Below are positions 11,798 to 22,880 of a stretch of 64,000 nt of DNA, one piece after another; the first letter of the stretch is position 1, and each line of letters begins with the position of its first letter. A program made the position numbers and the translations under genes. The notes beneath the pieces are model-generated. The model worked only from the letters and a program-made list of their open reading frames with translations, did no database searches and was not told the origin of the DNA. Origin of the DNA: Glebionis coronaria (taxonomy: Eukaryota > Streptophyta > Magnoliopsida > Asterales > Asteraceae); contig CM046877.1 of assembly GCA_025667525.1 (NCBI GenBank), forward strand, positions 260,931,706 through 260,995,705. The letters are read 5' to 3'.

Positions 11798-14619
11798 TGT
11801 AACACCCCATTTTGATAATGGAATGTCACGCGTAATTATGGCGTGTCATCAAAGCATACAAGGAAAAATGTCTAAACATTACATGACCATAAAAGGAAAA
11901 TACCGGAATAAAACATCGGTAGACCAAAAGTAAAGCTCACCACACACAAACATAAGTACTGTAAAGGAAAGGACTAAACAATGTCCATAGCAAGAGTATC
12001 AATGTAAAGATAATGCATAAAGTAAAGAAAGGCTAAAAAGCTTCCAGTCCATATGCACGTACGCTTAAAGTCTACGAGCGTCCCTGAGTACCTGCCGTTT
12101 TGGGAACATAGAAAAGGAAAACGGCTGAGAAATACGCTCAGTGCACGGATGTACAATAAAGCATGAATAGGATAAGCATATAACATATAACAGTGGAAAA
12201 AACTAAGTCCCGAATAACCTGGTTAAGTCTTGGTAAAACTGGTTTTATAGTTTGAAAAGCCTTATGTTTATCTTATAAAAACTGTTTAGCATACTCTACC
12301 ATTAGCCAATATAGGTCATGAAAATCCACTGTGCATGAATACTTGGAGGGGTGACCTCATCATGCAAATTAGAGGGGCTGCCTCTAATTAAATATACTAG
12401 TTTGGGTAGGAGGGATCAGCTCCTTGTGAAGGATGCAAGGCACACACCACATTCACACTGAGTAATCTGCTAAAAACATGTAACTAGGATGCACCCATAC
12501 GCCCCACATGATAAATATAATAATATGGCCAAAAGCTGAAGGGACGACACGGGCAATCACTCCGCCGTGGTGAAGTCATAACATAAGTGCCTCTAATGTT
12601 ATGGTTATGGTACCTCCATAACTAGGTGAAAGTGGTCATGCATGTATATGGCTATAGGTATTCTAAATTAAACATAAGCAAATCAAACATATAGATGAGG
12701 AGAATCCTACTTCGGTATCACTAATGCTACATAAATACATACGTGAATAAGTATCTGATTACTAAATACGTAACTGGTTTTATGTCATGTCTTAGCTTAT
12801 TTTATACGTTCATGCCACGTTTTACTGTTTTAAGCCTTAAACTGTGTTTATCTCATATTCTGTCTATTCTGATTAAGTATACTTGTATTTCATGTCTTAT
12901 TATACTTACTGTGTAATAATAAGTAACTTTCTAAAAATAGCAGGTTTCCTAAAATAGAAAGTTTCCAAAAATAGGAAGTTAGCAAAAATAGAAAGTTTCC
13001 AAAAATTGATTTACTGCTTAAAATAGATAAGTTTCTAAAAATAGAAAGTTTCCATAAATAGATTAAATGCCTTAATTAAGTATGTTTCTAAAAATAGAAA
13101 GTTTCCATAAATAGATTAGCTGCCTGAATTAATAAGTTTCTAAAAATAGAAAGTTTCCATAAATAGATTAGCTATCTTACTGAAATAAGTTTCTAAAAAT
13201 AGAAAGTTTCCATAATTAGATATAAGCTGGTTACATAAGCTAAGTATATAAGCTTAAGTGTTTTCTGATTATTATTCTAAGTCATAATGATATATTGTAT
13301 AGTTTATTAATTATTACATGTGATTTAAATAAACTATAGGTTAAAAGTATTTAATTAAATATATCATGTTTTTAATTAAATAAAGTTAAATACTTAGGTT
13401 AAAACATGTATTATTATTTATTAATAATATAACCTAAGTCATGATAATTAATTAATTATAACTATGGTTTTTAAATAATTAATTAATTATAAGTCTAGAA
13501 AAATATAAATACTTAGGTTAATAATTCCATGATCTTATAATTAAATTATAACCTAAGTCATGTTTTATTAAATTAATCATGTCATATAATTATTAATTTA
13601 ATTTTAACATATGATTATTACAAACATCACATTAACATAAACCATGAACCAGATCGTGACTAGTAACCATGAACCGGACTCGAAATCAACTCAATACCCC
13701 TTACCACCTCGGGATTTCCCCCTTGTTGCTGCTGTCGTGGGACCCAGACCACCCAACCGGGACCATATGGTCTCGATGGTGGTCTATAAGCCAAACCAAG
13801 ACCCCCTTGGGGATCGGTTTAGGCGTCGGCCAAACAAACACCCCTAAAAACATCCGTTTTGATTTACGTCATAACCAATTACATGTTTGATATATGTTTT
13901 TAATTAGGTTTTTAAAGACGTCATGTTCTTATTTAATTTATTAAATCAAAACAAAAGAAAAGGATTAAAAGATATACCGAATGCGTGGATCTAACGAGGA
14001 TGAACACACACGAACACACGTATAAGATTCAAGATCAAAAACAAACGAACACCCCTTTCTTGTTGTTGTATGCGACGGCAAGGAGAGGAAGAAGGAGAAG
14101 GAGAAAAATCTTTTTAGGTTTTTGATTAAGTTTACTGTAAAGTGAAAAATGAAAACAAGATTTTACCTTTACCCCTTCTTAGTAAAATTTTGGATGGGCT
14201 TGGCCCATCTCTTGATGTAGCCGAGGTTAAGGGGCCCCACATGGGGTACCCGTACCGTTTTCCGTATCTCGTTATTTAAGTGCTCGTTCGTGTTTAGTCG
14301 TGTTCGTGTTTTATTTGTTCTCGTTAAATATTTACCGTGACTTAATATATTTATTCGTGTTCGTAATAAATATATATACGTAATTAATATTAGCTCGTGA
14401 TTTAATTACGTTCATGATTTCATGATCGCATGTTCATGATTAATTATTGTTAAGTAATTATTATGTGTTCGTACGTAATAAATACTTATCGTGTTCTAAC
14501 ATGTACGTAATACGTAAAATTCTAACACGTGAACGTAATCATACTATAAAAGGAACGTTTTAATCTAGTACTTACGATCTTAAGGGCACTATTCATGGTA
14601 AAAGCATGCGGGTCTTACA
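11798..14619 (-). repeat. 3' LTR of element 1
   Basis: This 2,822-bp LTR is nearly identical to 19938-22875. Compared with that copy it lacks about 115 bp (the 5' LTR segment at about 20835-20950 is missing at about 12693). It contains an internal minisatellite at 12940-13220. Open frames in it (such as 13644-13890) occur in both LTRs but encode nothing I recognise. Confidence 0.95.
12920..13220. repeat. Minisatellite in the 3' LTR of element 1
   Basis: About four copies of a 50-57 bp unit built on taagtttctaaaaatagaaa followed by gtttccataaatagattagc occur in tandem, after shorter degenerate copies. The same array is in the 5' LTR at 21180-21480, and a related one is in element 2 LTRs. Confidence 0.85.
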
Positions 14620-14621
14620 AC

Positions 14622-14639
14622 TCTTCCCCCCTAAAAAGA
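14622..14639 (-). other. Polypurine tract of element 1
   Basis: On the - strand the sequence ctttttaggggggaagag immediately precedes the 3' LTR. Element 2 has the homologous tract at 43685-43702. Confidence 0.9.
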
Positions 14640-14696
14640 ATAATTCGTCCCCGAATTATAGATAAAGTAAACTGGAAAAGAAGAACATACCCGAAT

Positions 14697-14880
14697 TCAA
14701 AATATGAAATGAGGGTAAGAAGCCCGGATAGACTCCTCTGTTTCCCAAGTGGCTTCCCGCTCGGTATGATCCCTCCAAAGGATTTTGACGAATGGAATCG
14801 TCTTCCTTCTCATGACTCGTTCTTGTTTGTCAAGAACTCGTTCGGGTTCTTATATGAAAGTGAGATCTTCACGTATCTGT
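14697..14880 (-). pseudogene. Element 1 pol C-terminus: chromodomain
   Basis: On the - strand this encodes a chromodomain-like segment with the core IPFVKILWRDHTEREATWE, ending in PHFIF and a TGA stop at 14697-14699. Chromodomains at the integrase C-terminus direct chromovirus integration to particular chromatin. An in-frame stop lies just before the domain, where the glutamate of the usual EEPE motif has become TAA (about 14863). Confidence 0.8.
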
Positions 14881-15880
14881 TCCAGTGGATACTGAACCAT
14901 GTGAAGGGGATGATACTGGTACCCTCTGAGTAAGGACACATGAAACACATTGTGCACATGCGAAAGCTGCGGAGGTAACGCTAACCGGTAAGATACTTCA
15001 CCGACTCGTTCAATGATATCAAACGGTCCGATGAAACGAGGACTGAGCTTACCTTTAATCCCGAAGCGTCTAACACCACGTGACGGTGAAACCTTAAGGA
15101 AGACGTGATCTCCTACGTTAAAATGTATGTCCCTACGATGCTTATCGGTGTAACTCTTCTGACGTGACCGTGCTTCCTAAAGTTTCTGCTTAGCTACTGC
15201 GATCTTTTCATTGGTCATCTCTATGATTTCTGGTCCTTCAAGTGTTCGCTCGCCAACCTGATCCCAGCATATTGGGGCACGACACTTTCTGCCATACAAC
15301 ATCTCGAAAGGAGCACACTTGATACTTGCATGCCAACTGTTGTTGTTGCAAACTCCACCAAACAGATATAATCGTCCCAATCACCCGTCCATTCCAACGC
15401 ACATGACCTCAACATGTCTTCCAATGTCTGAATCATTCGCTCCGACTGTCCGTCCGTTTGAGGATGAAAAGCCGTGCTAAGCTTAAGTTGTGTACCCCAA
15501 GCTTTCTGCAGACTCTTCCAAAATCGTGAAGTGAAACGAGGATCTCTGTCTAAGACGATGCTGGATGGAGCACCGTGGAGTCTCATGATCTCTCTTCTAT
15601 ACGTATCGGCGATTTTAGTAACCAGATCTTCCTTGCTGATCGGTAAGAAATGAGCTGATTTGGTAAGTCGATCTACGATAACCCAAATTGCATCGTGCTT
15701 CCTCTTGGTAGGCGGAAGACCAGTAACAAAATCCATGGTGATTTTGTACCACTTCCACTCTGGAATATCTAACGGTTGAAGGAGACCGCCAGATCGCTGA
15801 TGCTCGATCTTAACCTGCTGGTAGGTAAGACATTTGGAGACATAAGTGGCCACATCCTGTTTCATACCACTCCACCAAAA
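14881..15880 (-). pseudogene. Element 1 integrase
   Basis: The 15865-15221 frame holds the integrase core: MDFVTGLP with D45, IVLDRDPRF with D106, and TDGQSERM with E142, giving the D,D(35)E spacing. A frameshift near 15350 moves the rest (NNNSWHASIKCAPFEMLYG) to the 15380-15177 frame, which stops after AKQKL. Downstream codons still read a GPF/Y-type module ([15 protein letters not shown]). An in-frame TAA follows HDIKQ at about 15882, where relatives have tyrosine. Integrase would insert the cDNA into the genome; here it is broken. Confidence 0.9.
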
Positions 15881-17700
15881 TTATTGCTTGATGTCATGGT
15901 ACATCTTAGTCGAACCAGGATGTATAGAGAATGGGGAGCTATGAGCTTCAGCTAACAAGGCTTCCCGGAGTTCTTGGTCATCAGGAACACAAAGTCTCGT
16001 GCCCTGACATGCGATACCATTTGCATCTACTTTGAATTCCGTCTGTTTCTCCAAATTCTGTACTATCGCCCAGATTTCTCCATCATCTTTCTGAGCTTCC
16101 TTGATCTTAGAGAGTAACTCGGGTTCTACTCTAAGATTAGCCCAGTAACCGTGTTGTCCACGTACCATGATCTTGATGTCTAGTCGCTCCAAGTCTCTTA
16201 TGATTTCCTCCTCAATTTTAATGCCGTTGATCATTCCGGACTTCCTGCTAAGAGCATCTGCTACTACATTTTCTTTTCCGGGATGATATTGTAGATTAAT
16301 GTCATAATCCTTCAACAGCTCTAACCATCTCCTCTGCCTCATGTTCAATTCACGTTGAGTGAAGATATACTTCAAGCTCTTGTGGTCCGTGAAAATGTCA
16401 CATGATTCTCCATACAAGTAGTGCCTCCATATCTTCAATGCAACCACGACTGCATCAAGTTCCAAGTCTTGCGTGGGGTAATTTTATTCATAAGGCTTAA
16501 GCTGCCGTGAAGCGTACGCGATCACTTTCCCATGTTGCATGAGAACATAGCCAAGTCCCTTCCCTAATGCATCACTGTAGATTTGAAATCCACCCGTACC
16601 AGTTGGGAGAGTAAGAATAGGTGCAGATACTAGCTTCTGTTTCAGGTCTTCAAAGCTCTTCTCTCGTTCTTCAGTCCGGACGAATTTCTCCCCTTTCCGC
16701 ATCAGTTTGGTCAATGGTAGTGCTAAGCGGGAAAAGTTCTCCACGAACCTACGGTAATAGCCAGCTAAGCCTAAGAAACTGCGGACTTCCGTCGCTGATG
16801 TTGGCCTCAGCCACTTAGTAATGGCCTCAACCTTCGCTGGATCCATAGTGATTCCTTCTGCTGATACAATGTGACATAAGAATGCCACCTTGTCTAACCA
16901 GAACTCACACTTGGAGAATTTAGCATACAGCTGCTTCTGGCGAAGAATCTGTAGTACTGTACGAAGATGGTCTTCGTGTTCCTCCTTGGACTTTGAGAAA
17001 ACAGGATGTCATCGATGAAGACAATGACGAACTTGTCCAGAAATTCATGGAAGATTCTGTTCATCAAGTCTATGAACACTGCTGGAGCATTTCTCAGGCC
17101 GAATGGCATAACTACAAATTCGTAGTGGCCATAGCGGGTACGAAAAGCAGTCTTGGCGATATCCTTCTCCTTGACCCGTAGCCGATGATAGCCTGACCTA
17201 AGATCAATCTTGGAGAAGTGTTTGGCCCCTTGGAGTTGGTCAAAGAGATCGTCTATACGCGGCAGTGGTTACCTATTCCGGATAGTAATCTTGTTGAGCT
17301 CGCGATAGTCTATGCAAAGACGCATACTGCCGTCCTTCTTCTTAACAAATAGAACCGGTGCGCCCCATGGAGATGCGCTCGGTCGAATGAAACCTCGTTC
17401 TAGAAGTTCTTGTAGTTGATCCTTCAGCTCTATAGGAGCCATGCGATAAGGAGCTTTGGAGATCGGTTTAGCTCCTGGAATAAGCTCGATATTGAATTCC
17501 ACTTCTCGTGCAGGTGGTATGCCCGGAAGTTCTGCTGGAAATACATCTTGGAATTCTGAAACTATTGGTTGATCCTGAATTGATGGAGATTCAGCATCCA
17601 TGTCGTGAACCATAGCTAGATAACCCTCGCAGCCATGTGACAGTAGTGCACGCGCTTGTAGGGTAGATATGATTTGTACAGATCGTTCGGGTACGAACCC
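15881..17700 (-). pseudogene. Element 1 reverse transcriptase and RNase H
   Basis: The RT starts with [20 protein letters not shown] in the 17913-17269 frame. A TAA then replaces the tyrosine of the conserved RYPLPRI motif at 17266-17268. The frame resumes with [12 protein letters not shown] and the catalytic FIDD motif at 17019-17008, and a 1-base shift follows near 17003. RT thumb and RNase H continue in 16888-16484 (GFQIYSDA, then a TAA after KPYE) and 16465-15881 (FTDHKSL, DALSRK). All domains are recognisable and in order, but the enzyme cannot be made in full. Confidence 0.92.
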
Positions 17701-18080
17701 GTTATGAATGTACTCTGGTGCATTAACATCACCGAATATAACTCGATATGAATGGCAATCTATAGTAGCATGATGCTTTGATAGCCAATCCATGCCCAAA
17801 ATCATGTCGATGTCATTCATGTCCAGCGGAAGTGCGTCAACAGGTCGAACCTTATCGTCAAATTCTAGGGGAAGACTCTTGTATACATGGGTGATTAGTA
17901 CAGATTCCCTCAAAGGCGTGGAAATAGTAAGCGTATTCTATAGTGGCATGGGGAGCATCCTAATGTTCTTAGCATAAGCAGTAGAAATGACCGAGTGAGT
18001 AGCACCCGTATCGAAAAGAACACACGCAGCTTGACAATACATATACAAGATTCCAGTGATGGTACCTGTAGACTTATTAG
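17700..18080 (-). pseudogene. Element 1 aspartic protease
   Basis: The active-site triad DTG lies in VLFDTGATHS at about 18012-18004, and the second half has [18 protein letters not shown]. Retroviral-type proteases process the Gag-Pol polyprotein. A TAG stop sits between the two halves at 17938-17940; codons on both sides are in the same frame, so it is a point nonsense change. Confidence 0.88.
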
Positions 18081-18314
18081 CCTGGTCTCGAGATGTCGTG
18101 TAGACACGCCCTGTGGCAGGAGGCGACTTGGAATCAACATGTCCTGATGTACCCTTCATCTCGCCCTTACGGAAACCCTTCATGATATGGCCAGGAAGAC
18201 CACACTTAAAGCATGCGTCAGTGTTACGACGACATGGCCCTGGGTGCCTACGGTGGCAAGTAGAGCAAAGAGGATGAGTATATCCTCCAGCAGGTGCTCT
18301 GGCTGGCTGAGAAC

Positions 18315-18386
18315 CTGATAAACATTTTACATAAGACATGATAATAGGGTACAAAGGACAATGCGGATAATCGTAAGATTGAATAC
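18315..18386 (-). other. Candidate intron 3 in element 1 gag (72 nt)
   Basis: On the - strand it begins ACTG/GTATTC and ends TTTATCAG/GTTCTC. Removing it joins PAIT to GSQPARAP. It is 72 nt, a multiple of three, and has no stop if retained, so it could equally be an in-frame coding insertion. This is the least certain of the three. Confidence 0.4.
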
Positions 18387-18451
18387 CAGTGATAGCTGGA
18401 CGGCTAGGCTGTGAAACTCTCTAGTTCTGGTCCCTACCGTTTCCATGGTTC

Positions 18452-18527
18452 CTGGTAGAAGTTTTTCTAAAGTGTCAGAATATGAGTTATAACATGAAAT
18501 CATAAGAAAATGCGTAAGTATTAGGAC
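18452..18527 (-). other. Candidate intron 2 in element 1 gag (76 nt)
   Basis: On the - strand it begins AGCAG/GTCCTAA and ends CTTCTACCAG/GAACC, with a CTGAC branch-like motif about 26 nt before the AG. If retained, TAA follows within three codons. Removal joins HSNSSR to NHGNGRDQ in frame. The decayed gag of element 2 reads NRNRSSGHGRDQ across the same point with no interruption, which supports this as an insertion or intron. Confidence 0.65.
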
Positions 18528-18677
18528 CTGCTACTGTTGGAGTGTCCAGCGGTGTTACGGTAATTATCATTACCGCCACGCCTTTCCGTAGCAGAACAGT
18601 CGTTAGTCTGACCGTTTCCCTTGGACTGATGAGGCTGCTGCTGAGTAGCCGGCTGAGACCGGTCCCCAGTTTTCTGC

Positions 18678-18760
18678 CTGGAAGATACAATTTAAAGAGA
18701 TGAATAATTGACATATATGGAAGAAAAAGGATTGATCACCGCTTGAATACGAATGTTTAC
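18678..18760 (-). other. Candidate intron 1 in element 1 gag (83 nt)
   Basis: On the - strand it begins GACAAGAG/GTAAAC and ends TTGTATCTTCCAG/GCAGAAAAC, matching plant splice consensus with a pyrimidine-rich 3' end. Retention stops translation at once, because the TAA is codons +1/+2 of the intron. Removal continues the frame into QKTGDRSQPATQQQ. Confidence 0.7.
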
Positions 18761-19491
18761 CTCTTGTCGGGTCTCTCAGCTTCCCTGAACTCATCTCTCT
18801 CCTTCTGCATCTCCAGCTTACGTGTTGCATCGACCACTTGTGCTACAGTGTTGAACGCAGCACACACCAGATTGTTTGCGACCGATGTGCGAAGAGCCCA
18901 CCTAAAGTGGTGTGCCTGCTCTTCAGGAGTACCTGCTGCTGCACCAAGGAAACCAGCTAGGTGAAGAAAGCGCTGCATAAACTCGTTGCTATTCTCCCCA
19001 GCTCTCTGTCGGATCCCATGGTACTCCCTCTTGAGCTTGTCTTGCTCAGCCTTGGGAAAGAACTGCACCATCACCCTGTCCTTGAACTGAGCCCAAGTCA
19101 AACCAGCAACCCACTTGTCACCTCCCTCAGACTGCAAAAACGCTAACCACCAATTTAGCACATCGCCCTCGAACCGATAGCATGCCAACCTCGCCTTTTA
19201 CGCGGGGTCACAACCCATAGCATTGAAAATCCTCTCGATGTGAGCCAACCAGCTTTCAGCATCACTGGGGCTATCTGTTTTCTCAAAAGCTCGAGGACGG
19301 ATCTTGTTGAATCTCTCCAGCCATACTACTAATGTCACTGGAGGAGGAGGAGGAGGAGGTACCTGGTTATGCTGCTGAATGTTGGCAGCTTGAACCTCAG
19401 CCCTGATGTCGTTCCTCAGTTTAGGAAGCAAAGCTTGCATTGCAGCTTGGATTGCAGCATTGAGTTGTTCCTGTTCGCGTGTGAGAACCAT

Positions 19492-19920
19492 CTGACAGTA
19501 TAACATAAAACATATGATTAAACAGATCAAAACATAAAATATATATACATGAAAAAAATTTATACCAAAATTTCAAGAGAAAAATTTGATGTAAGAAAAT
19601 TTTGTGTATGAATGCATGATGCAGTTTTATGGTTTGTATGCTCGAGAGTGAACGCCTATGGTTAGTTCACCCAAAATAAAAGACATGGCGAGGGGACGCC
19701 TATGGGTTGGTCCCAAATTTAAAAGTTTCGATTAAACACATGCGACTAAACAGGGCCAGTCCTGTACCAACCATTACTTAGTCATAAACCTGCGACAACG
19801 ACATATATATGTATGCATAAAAATGATGAATGCATGAAAACGACTGTCAGTTCTAGGAAGACCATAGTGACTACCCACTAATCACAGGTCATATTTTGAG
19901 AGCCTACAAGTTGAAGCCTT
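19492..19920 (-). other. Element 1 untranslated leader
   Basis: This lies between the primer site and the gag ATG and has no significant frame. It is homologous to the element 2 leader around 39780-39990 (shared blocks such as ataggcgt and aggactggcc), which supports the relationship between the two elements. Confidence 0.7.
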
Positions 19921-19934
19921 GGCTCTGATACCAT
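19921..19934 (-). other. Primer-binding site, tRNA-iMet (element 1)
   Basis: On the - strand ATGGTATCAGAGCC, 3-4 nt after the LTR, is the standard initiator-methionine tRNA complement. Confidence 0.9.
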
Positions 19935-19937
19935 AAT

Positions 19938-22875
19938 TGTAACAACCCATTTTGATAATGGAATGTCACGCGTAATTATGGCGTGTCATCAAATCATACA
20001 AGGAAAAATGTCAAAACATTACATGCCCATAAAAGGAAAATACCGGAATCAAACATCGGTAGTCCAAAAGTAAAGCTCATCACACACAAACATAAGTACT
20101 GTAAAGGAAAGGACTAAACAATGTCCATAGCAAGAGTATCAATGTAAAGATAATGCATAAAGTAAAGAAAGGCTAGAAAGCTTCCAGTCCATATGCACGT
20201 ACGCTTAAAGTCTACGAGCGTCCCTGAGTACCTGCCGTTTTGGGAACATAGAAAAGGAAAACGGCTGAGCAATATGCTCAGTGCACGGATGTGAAATAAA
20301 GCATGAATAGGATAAGCATATAACATATAACAGCGGAAGAAACTAAGTCCCAAATAACCTGGTTAAGTCTTGGTAAAACTGGTTTTATAGTTTGAAAAGC
20401 CTTATGTTTATCTTATAAAAACTGTTTAGCATACTCTACCATTAGCCAATATAGGTCATGAAAATCCACCGTGCATGAATACTTAGAGGGGTGACCTCAT
20501 CATGCAAATTAGAGGGGCTGCCTCTAATTTAATATACTAGTTTGGGTAGGAGGGATCAGCTCCTTGTGAAGGATGCAAGGCGCACACCACATTCACACTG
20601 AGTAATCTGCTGAAAAACATGTAACTAGGATGCACCCATACGCCCCACATGATAAATATAATAATATGGCCAAAAGCTGAAGGGACGCCACGAGCAATCA
20701 CTCTGCCGTGGTGAAGTCATAACATCAGTGCCTCTAATGTTATGGTTATGGTACCTCCATAACTAGGTGAAACTGGTCATGCATGTATATGGCTATAGGT
20801 ATTCTAAATAAAACATAAGCAAAACAAACATATAACTTATACTATGGGAAAACATTTGGCTGCATACGGGAAATCCTAATTAGGAAAGAATGTCCATACT
20901 GAAAGGACGGGAATCCGTACCTTATGTCCACCGAACGAAGAAGACGAACTGAGGAGAATCCTACTTCGGTATCACTAATGCTACATAAATACATACATGA
21001 ATAAGTATCTGATTACTAAATAAGTAACTGGTTTTATGTCATGTCTTAGCTTATTTTATACGTTCATGCCACGTTTTACTGTTTTAAGCCTTAAACTGTG
21101 TTTATCTCATATTTTGTCTATTCTGATTAAGTATTACTTGTATTTCATGTCTTATTATACTTAATGTGTAATAATAAGTAACTTCCTAAAAATAGCAGGT
21201 TTCTTAAAATAGAAAGTTTCCAAAAATAGAAAGTTACCAAAAATAGAAAGTTTCCAAAAATAGAATTACTGCTTAAAATAGATAAGTTTCTAAAAATAGA
21301 AAGTTTCCATAAATAGATTAGCTGCCTTAATTAAATAAGTTTCTAAAAATAGAAAGTTTCCATAAATAGATTAGCTGCCTGAATTAATAAGTTTCTAAAA
21401 ATAGAAAGTTTCAATAAATAGATTAGCTGTCTTAATTAAATAAGTTTCTAAAAATAAAAAGTTTCCATAATTAGATATAAGCTGGGTAAATAAGCTAAGT
21501 ATATAAGCTTAAGTGTTTTCTGATTATTATTCTAAGTCATAATGATATATTGTATGGTTTATTAATTATTACATGTGATTTAAATAAACTATAGGTTAAA
21601 AGTATTTAATTAAATATATCATGTTTTTAATTAAATAAAGTTAAATACTTAGGTTAAAACATGTATTATTATTTATTAATAATATAACCTAAGTCATGTT
21701 AATTAATTAATTATAACTATGGTTTTTAAATAATTAATTAATTATAAGTCTAGAAAAATATAAATACTTAGGTTAATAATTCCATGATCTAATAATTAAA
21801 TTATAACCTAAGTCATGTTTTATTAAATTAACCATGTCATATAATTAGTAATTTAATTTTAACATATGATTATTAAAAACATCACATTAACATAAACCAT
21901 GAACCGGATCGTGACTAGTAACCATGAACCGGACTCGAAATCAACTCAATACCCCGAACCACCTCCGGGTTTCCCCCTTGTTGCTGCTGCCGTGGGACCG
22001 ACACCATCCAACCGGGACCATATGGTCTCGGTGGTGGTCTATAAGCCAAACCGAGACCCCCTTGAGGTTCGGTTTAGGCGTCGGCCAAACAAACACCCCT
22101 AAAAACATCCGTTTTGATTTACCTCATAACCAATTACATGTTTGATTTATGTTTTTAATTAGGTTTTTAAAAACATCATGTTCTTATTTAATTTATTAAA
22201 TCAAAACAAAAGAAAAGGATTAAAAGATATACCGAATGCGTGGATCTAACGAGGATGAACACACACGAACACACGTATAAGATTCAAGATCAACAACAAA
22301 CGAACACCCCCTTTCTTGTTGTTGTATGCGGCGGCCAAGGAGAGGAAGAAGGAGAAGGAGAAAAATCTTTTTAGGTTTTTGATTAAGTTTACTGTAAAGT
22401 GAAAAATTAAAACAAGATTTTACCTTTACCCCTTCTTAGTAAAATTTTAGATGGGCTTGGCCCATCTCTTGATGTAGCCACGGTTAAGGGGCCCCACATG
22501 GGGTACCGTACCGTTTTCCGTGTCTCGTTATTTAAGTGTTCGTTCGTGTTTAGTCGTGTTCGTGTTTTATGTGTTCTCGTTAAATATTTACCGTGACTTA
22601 ATATATTTATTCGTGTTTGTAACAAATATATATACGTAATTAATATTAGCTCGTGATTTAATTACGTTCATGATTTCATGATCGCATGTTCGTGATTAAT
22701 TATTGTTAAACAATTATTGTGTGTTCGTACATAATAAATACTTGTCGTGTTCTAACACGTACGTAATACGTAAAATTCTAACACGTGAACGTAATCATAC
22801 TATAAAAGGAAAGTTTTAATCTAGTACGTACGATCTTAAGGGCACTATTCATGGTAAAAGCATGCGGGTTTTACA
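19938..22875 (-). repeat. 5' LTR of element 1
   Basis: This 2,938-bp LTR runs TGTAAC...TTACA (+ strand view) and is closely similar to 11798-14619. It retains the segment at about 20835-20950 deleted from the other LTR and carries the minisatellite at 21180-21480. Its outer flank is TGGGT. Confidence 0.95.
21180..21480. repeat. Minisatellite in the 5' LTR of element 1
   Basis: Tandem 50-57 bp units contain taagtttctaaaaatagaaa, the same array as at 12920-13220. Confidence 0.85.
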
Positions 22876-22880
22876 TGGGT
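22876..22880. repeat. Target-site duplication TGGGT, right copy (element 1)
   Basis: Exact match to 11793-11797. Confidence 0.9.

Larger units (their letters stand above)
18150..19491 (-). pseudogene. Element 1 gag (capsid and nucleocapsid), with intron-like gaps
   Basis: Gag packages the RNA genome. I place the start at the ATG at 19491 (MVLTREQEQLN), 39 bp inside the longest frame. A proline run precedes a retrotransposon-gag domain (WLAHIERIF; after a TAA at about 19195-19197, FEGDVLNWWLAF and VQFFPKAEQ). The capsid ends in EFREAERPDKR directly at a GTAA. The C-terminal part is Gln/Asn/Gly-rich, interrupted by three short GT-AG segments annotated separately. The CCHC knuckle at about 18213-18172 reads CFKCGLPGHIMKGF; the last cysteine is replaced (GF for the usual DC), so zinc binding is likely lost. 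Confidence 0.88.
11798..22875 (-). mobile_element. Element 1: complete Ty3/gypsy chromovirus, - strand
   Basis: The 11,078-bp element has two LTRs starting TGTAAC and ending TTACA (+ strand view), perfect TGGGT target duplications, a tRNA-iMet primer site, a polypurine tract, and gag-protease-RT-RNase H-integrase-chromodomain in gypsy order. The chromodomain places it among chromoviruses, probably Tekay/Del. It is inserted in copia element Z. It carries at least six in-frame stops and two frameshifts, so this copy is inactive. LTRs differ at roughly 3% of sites by eye. Confidence 0.95.

Noticed and set aside
13644..13890. Two overlapping frames in the element 1 LTR, repeated at 21899-22145
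   Set aside because: They recur because the LTR is duplicated; they overlap each other and have no protein signature.
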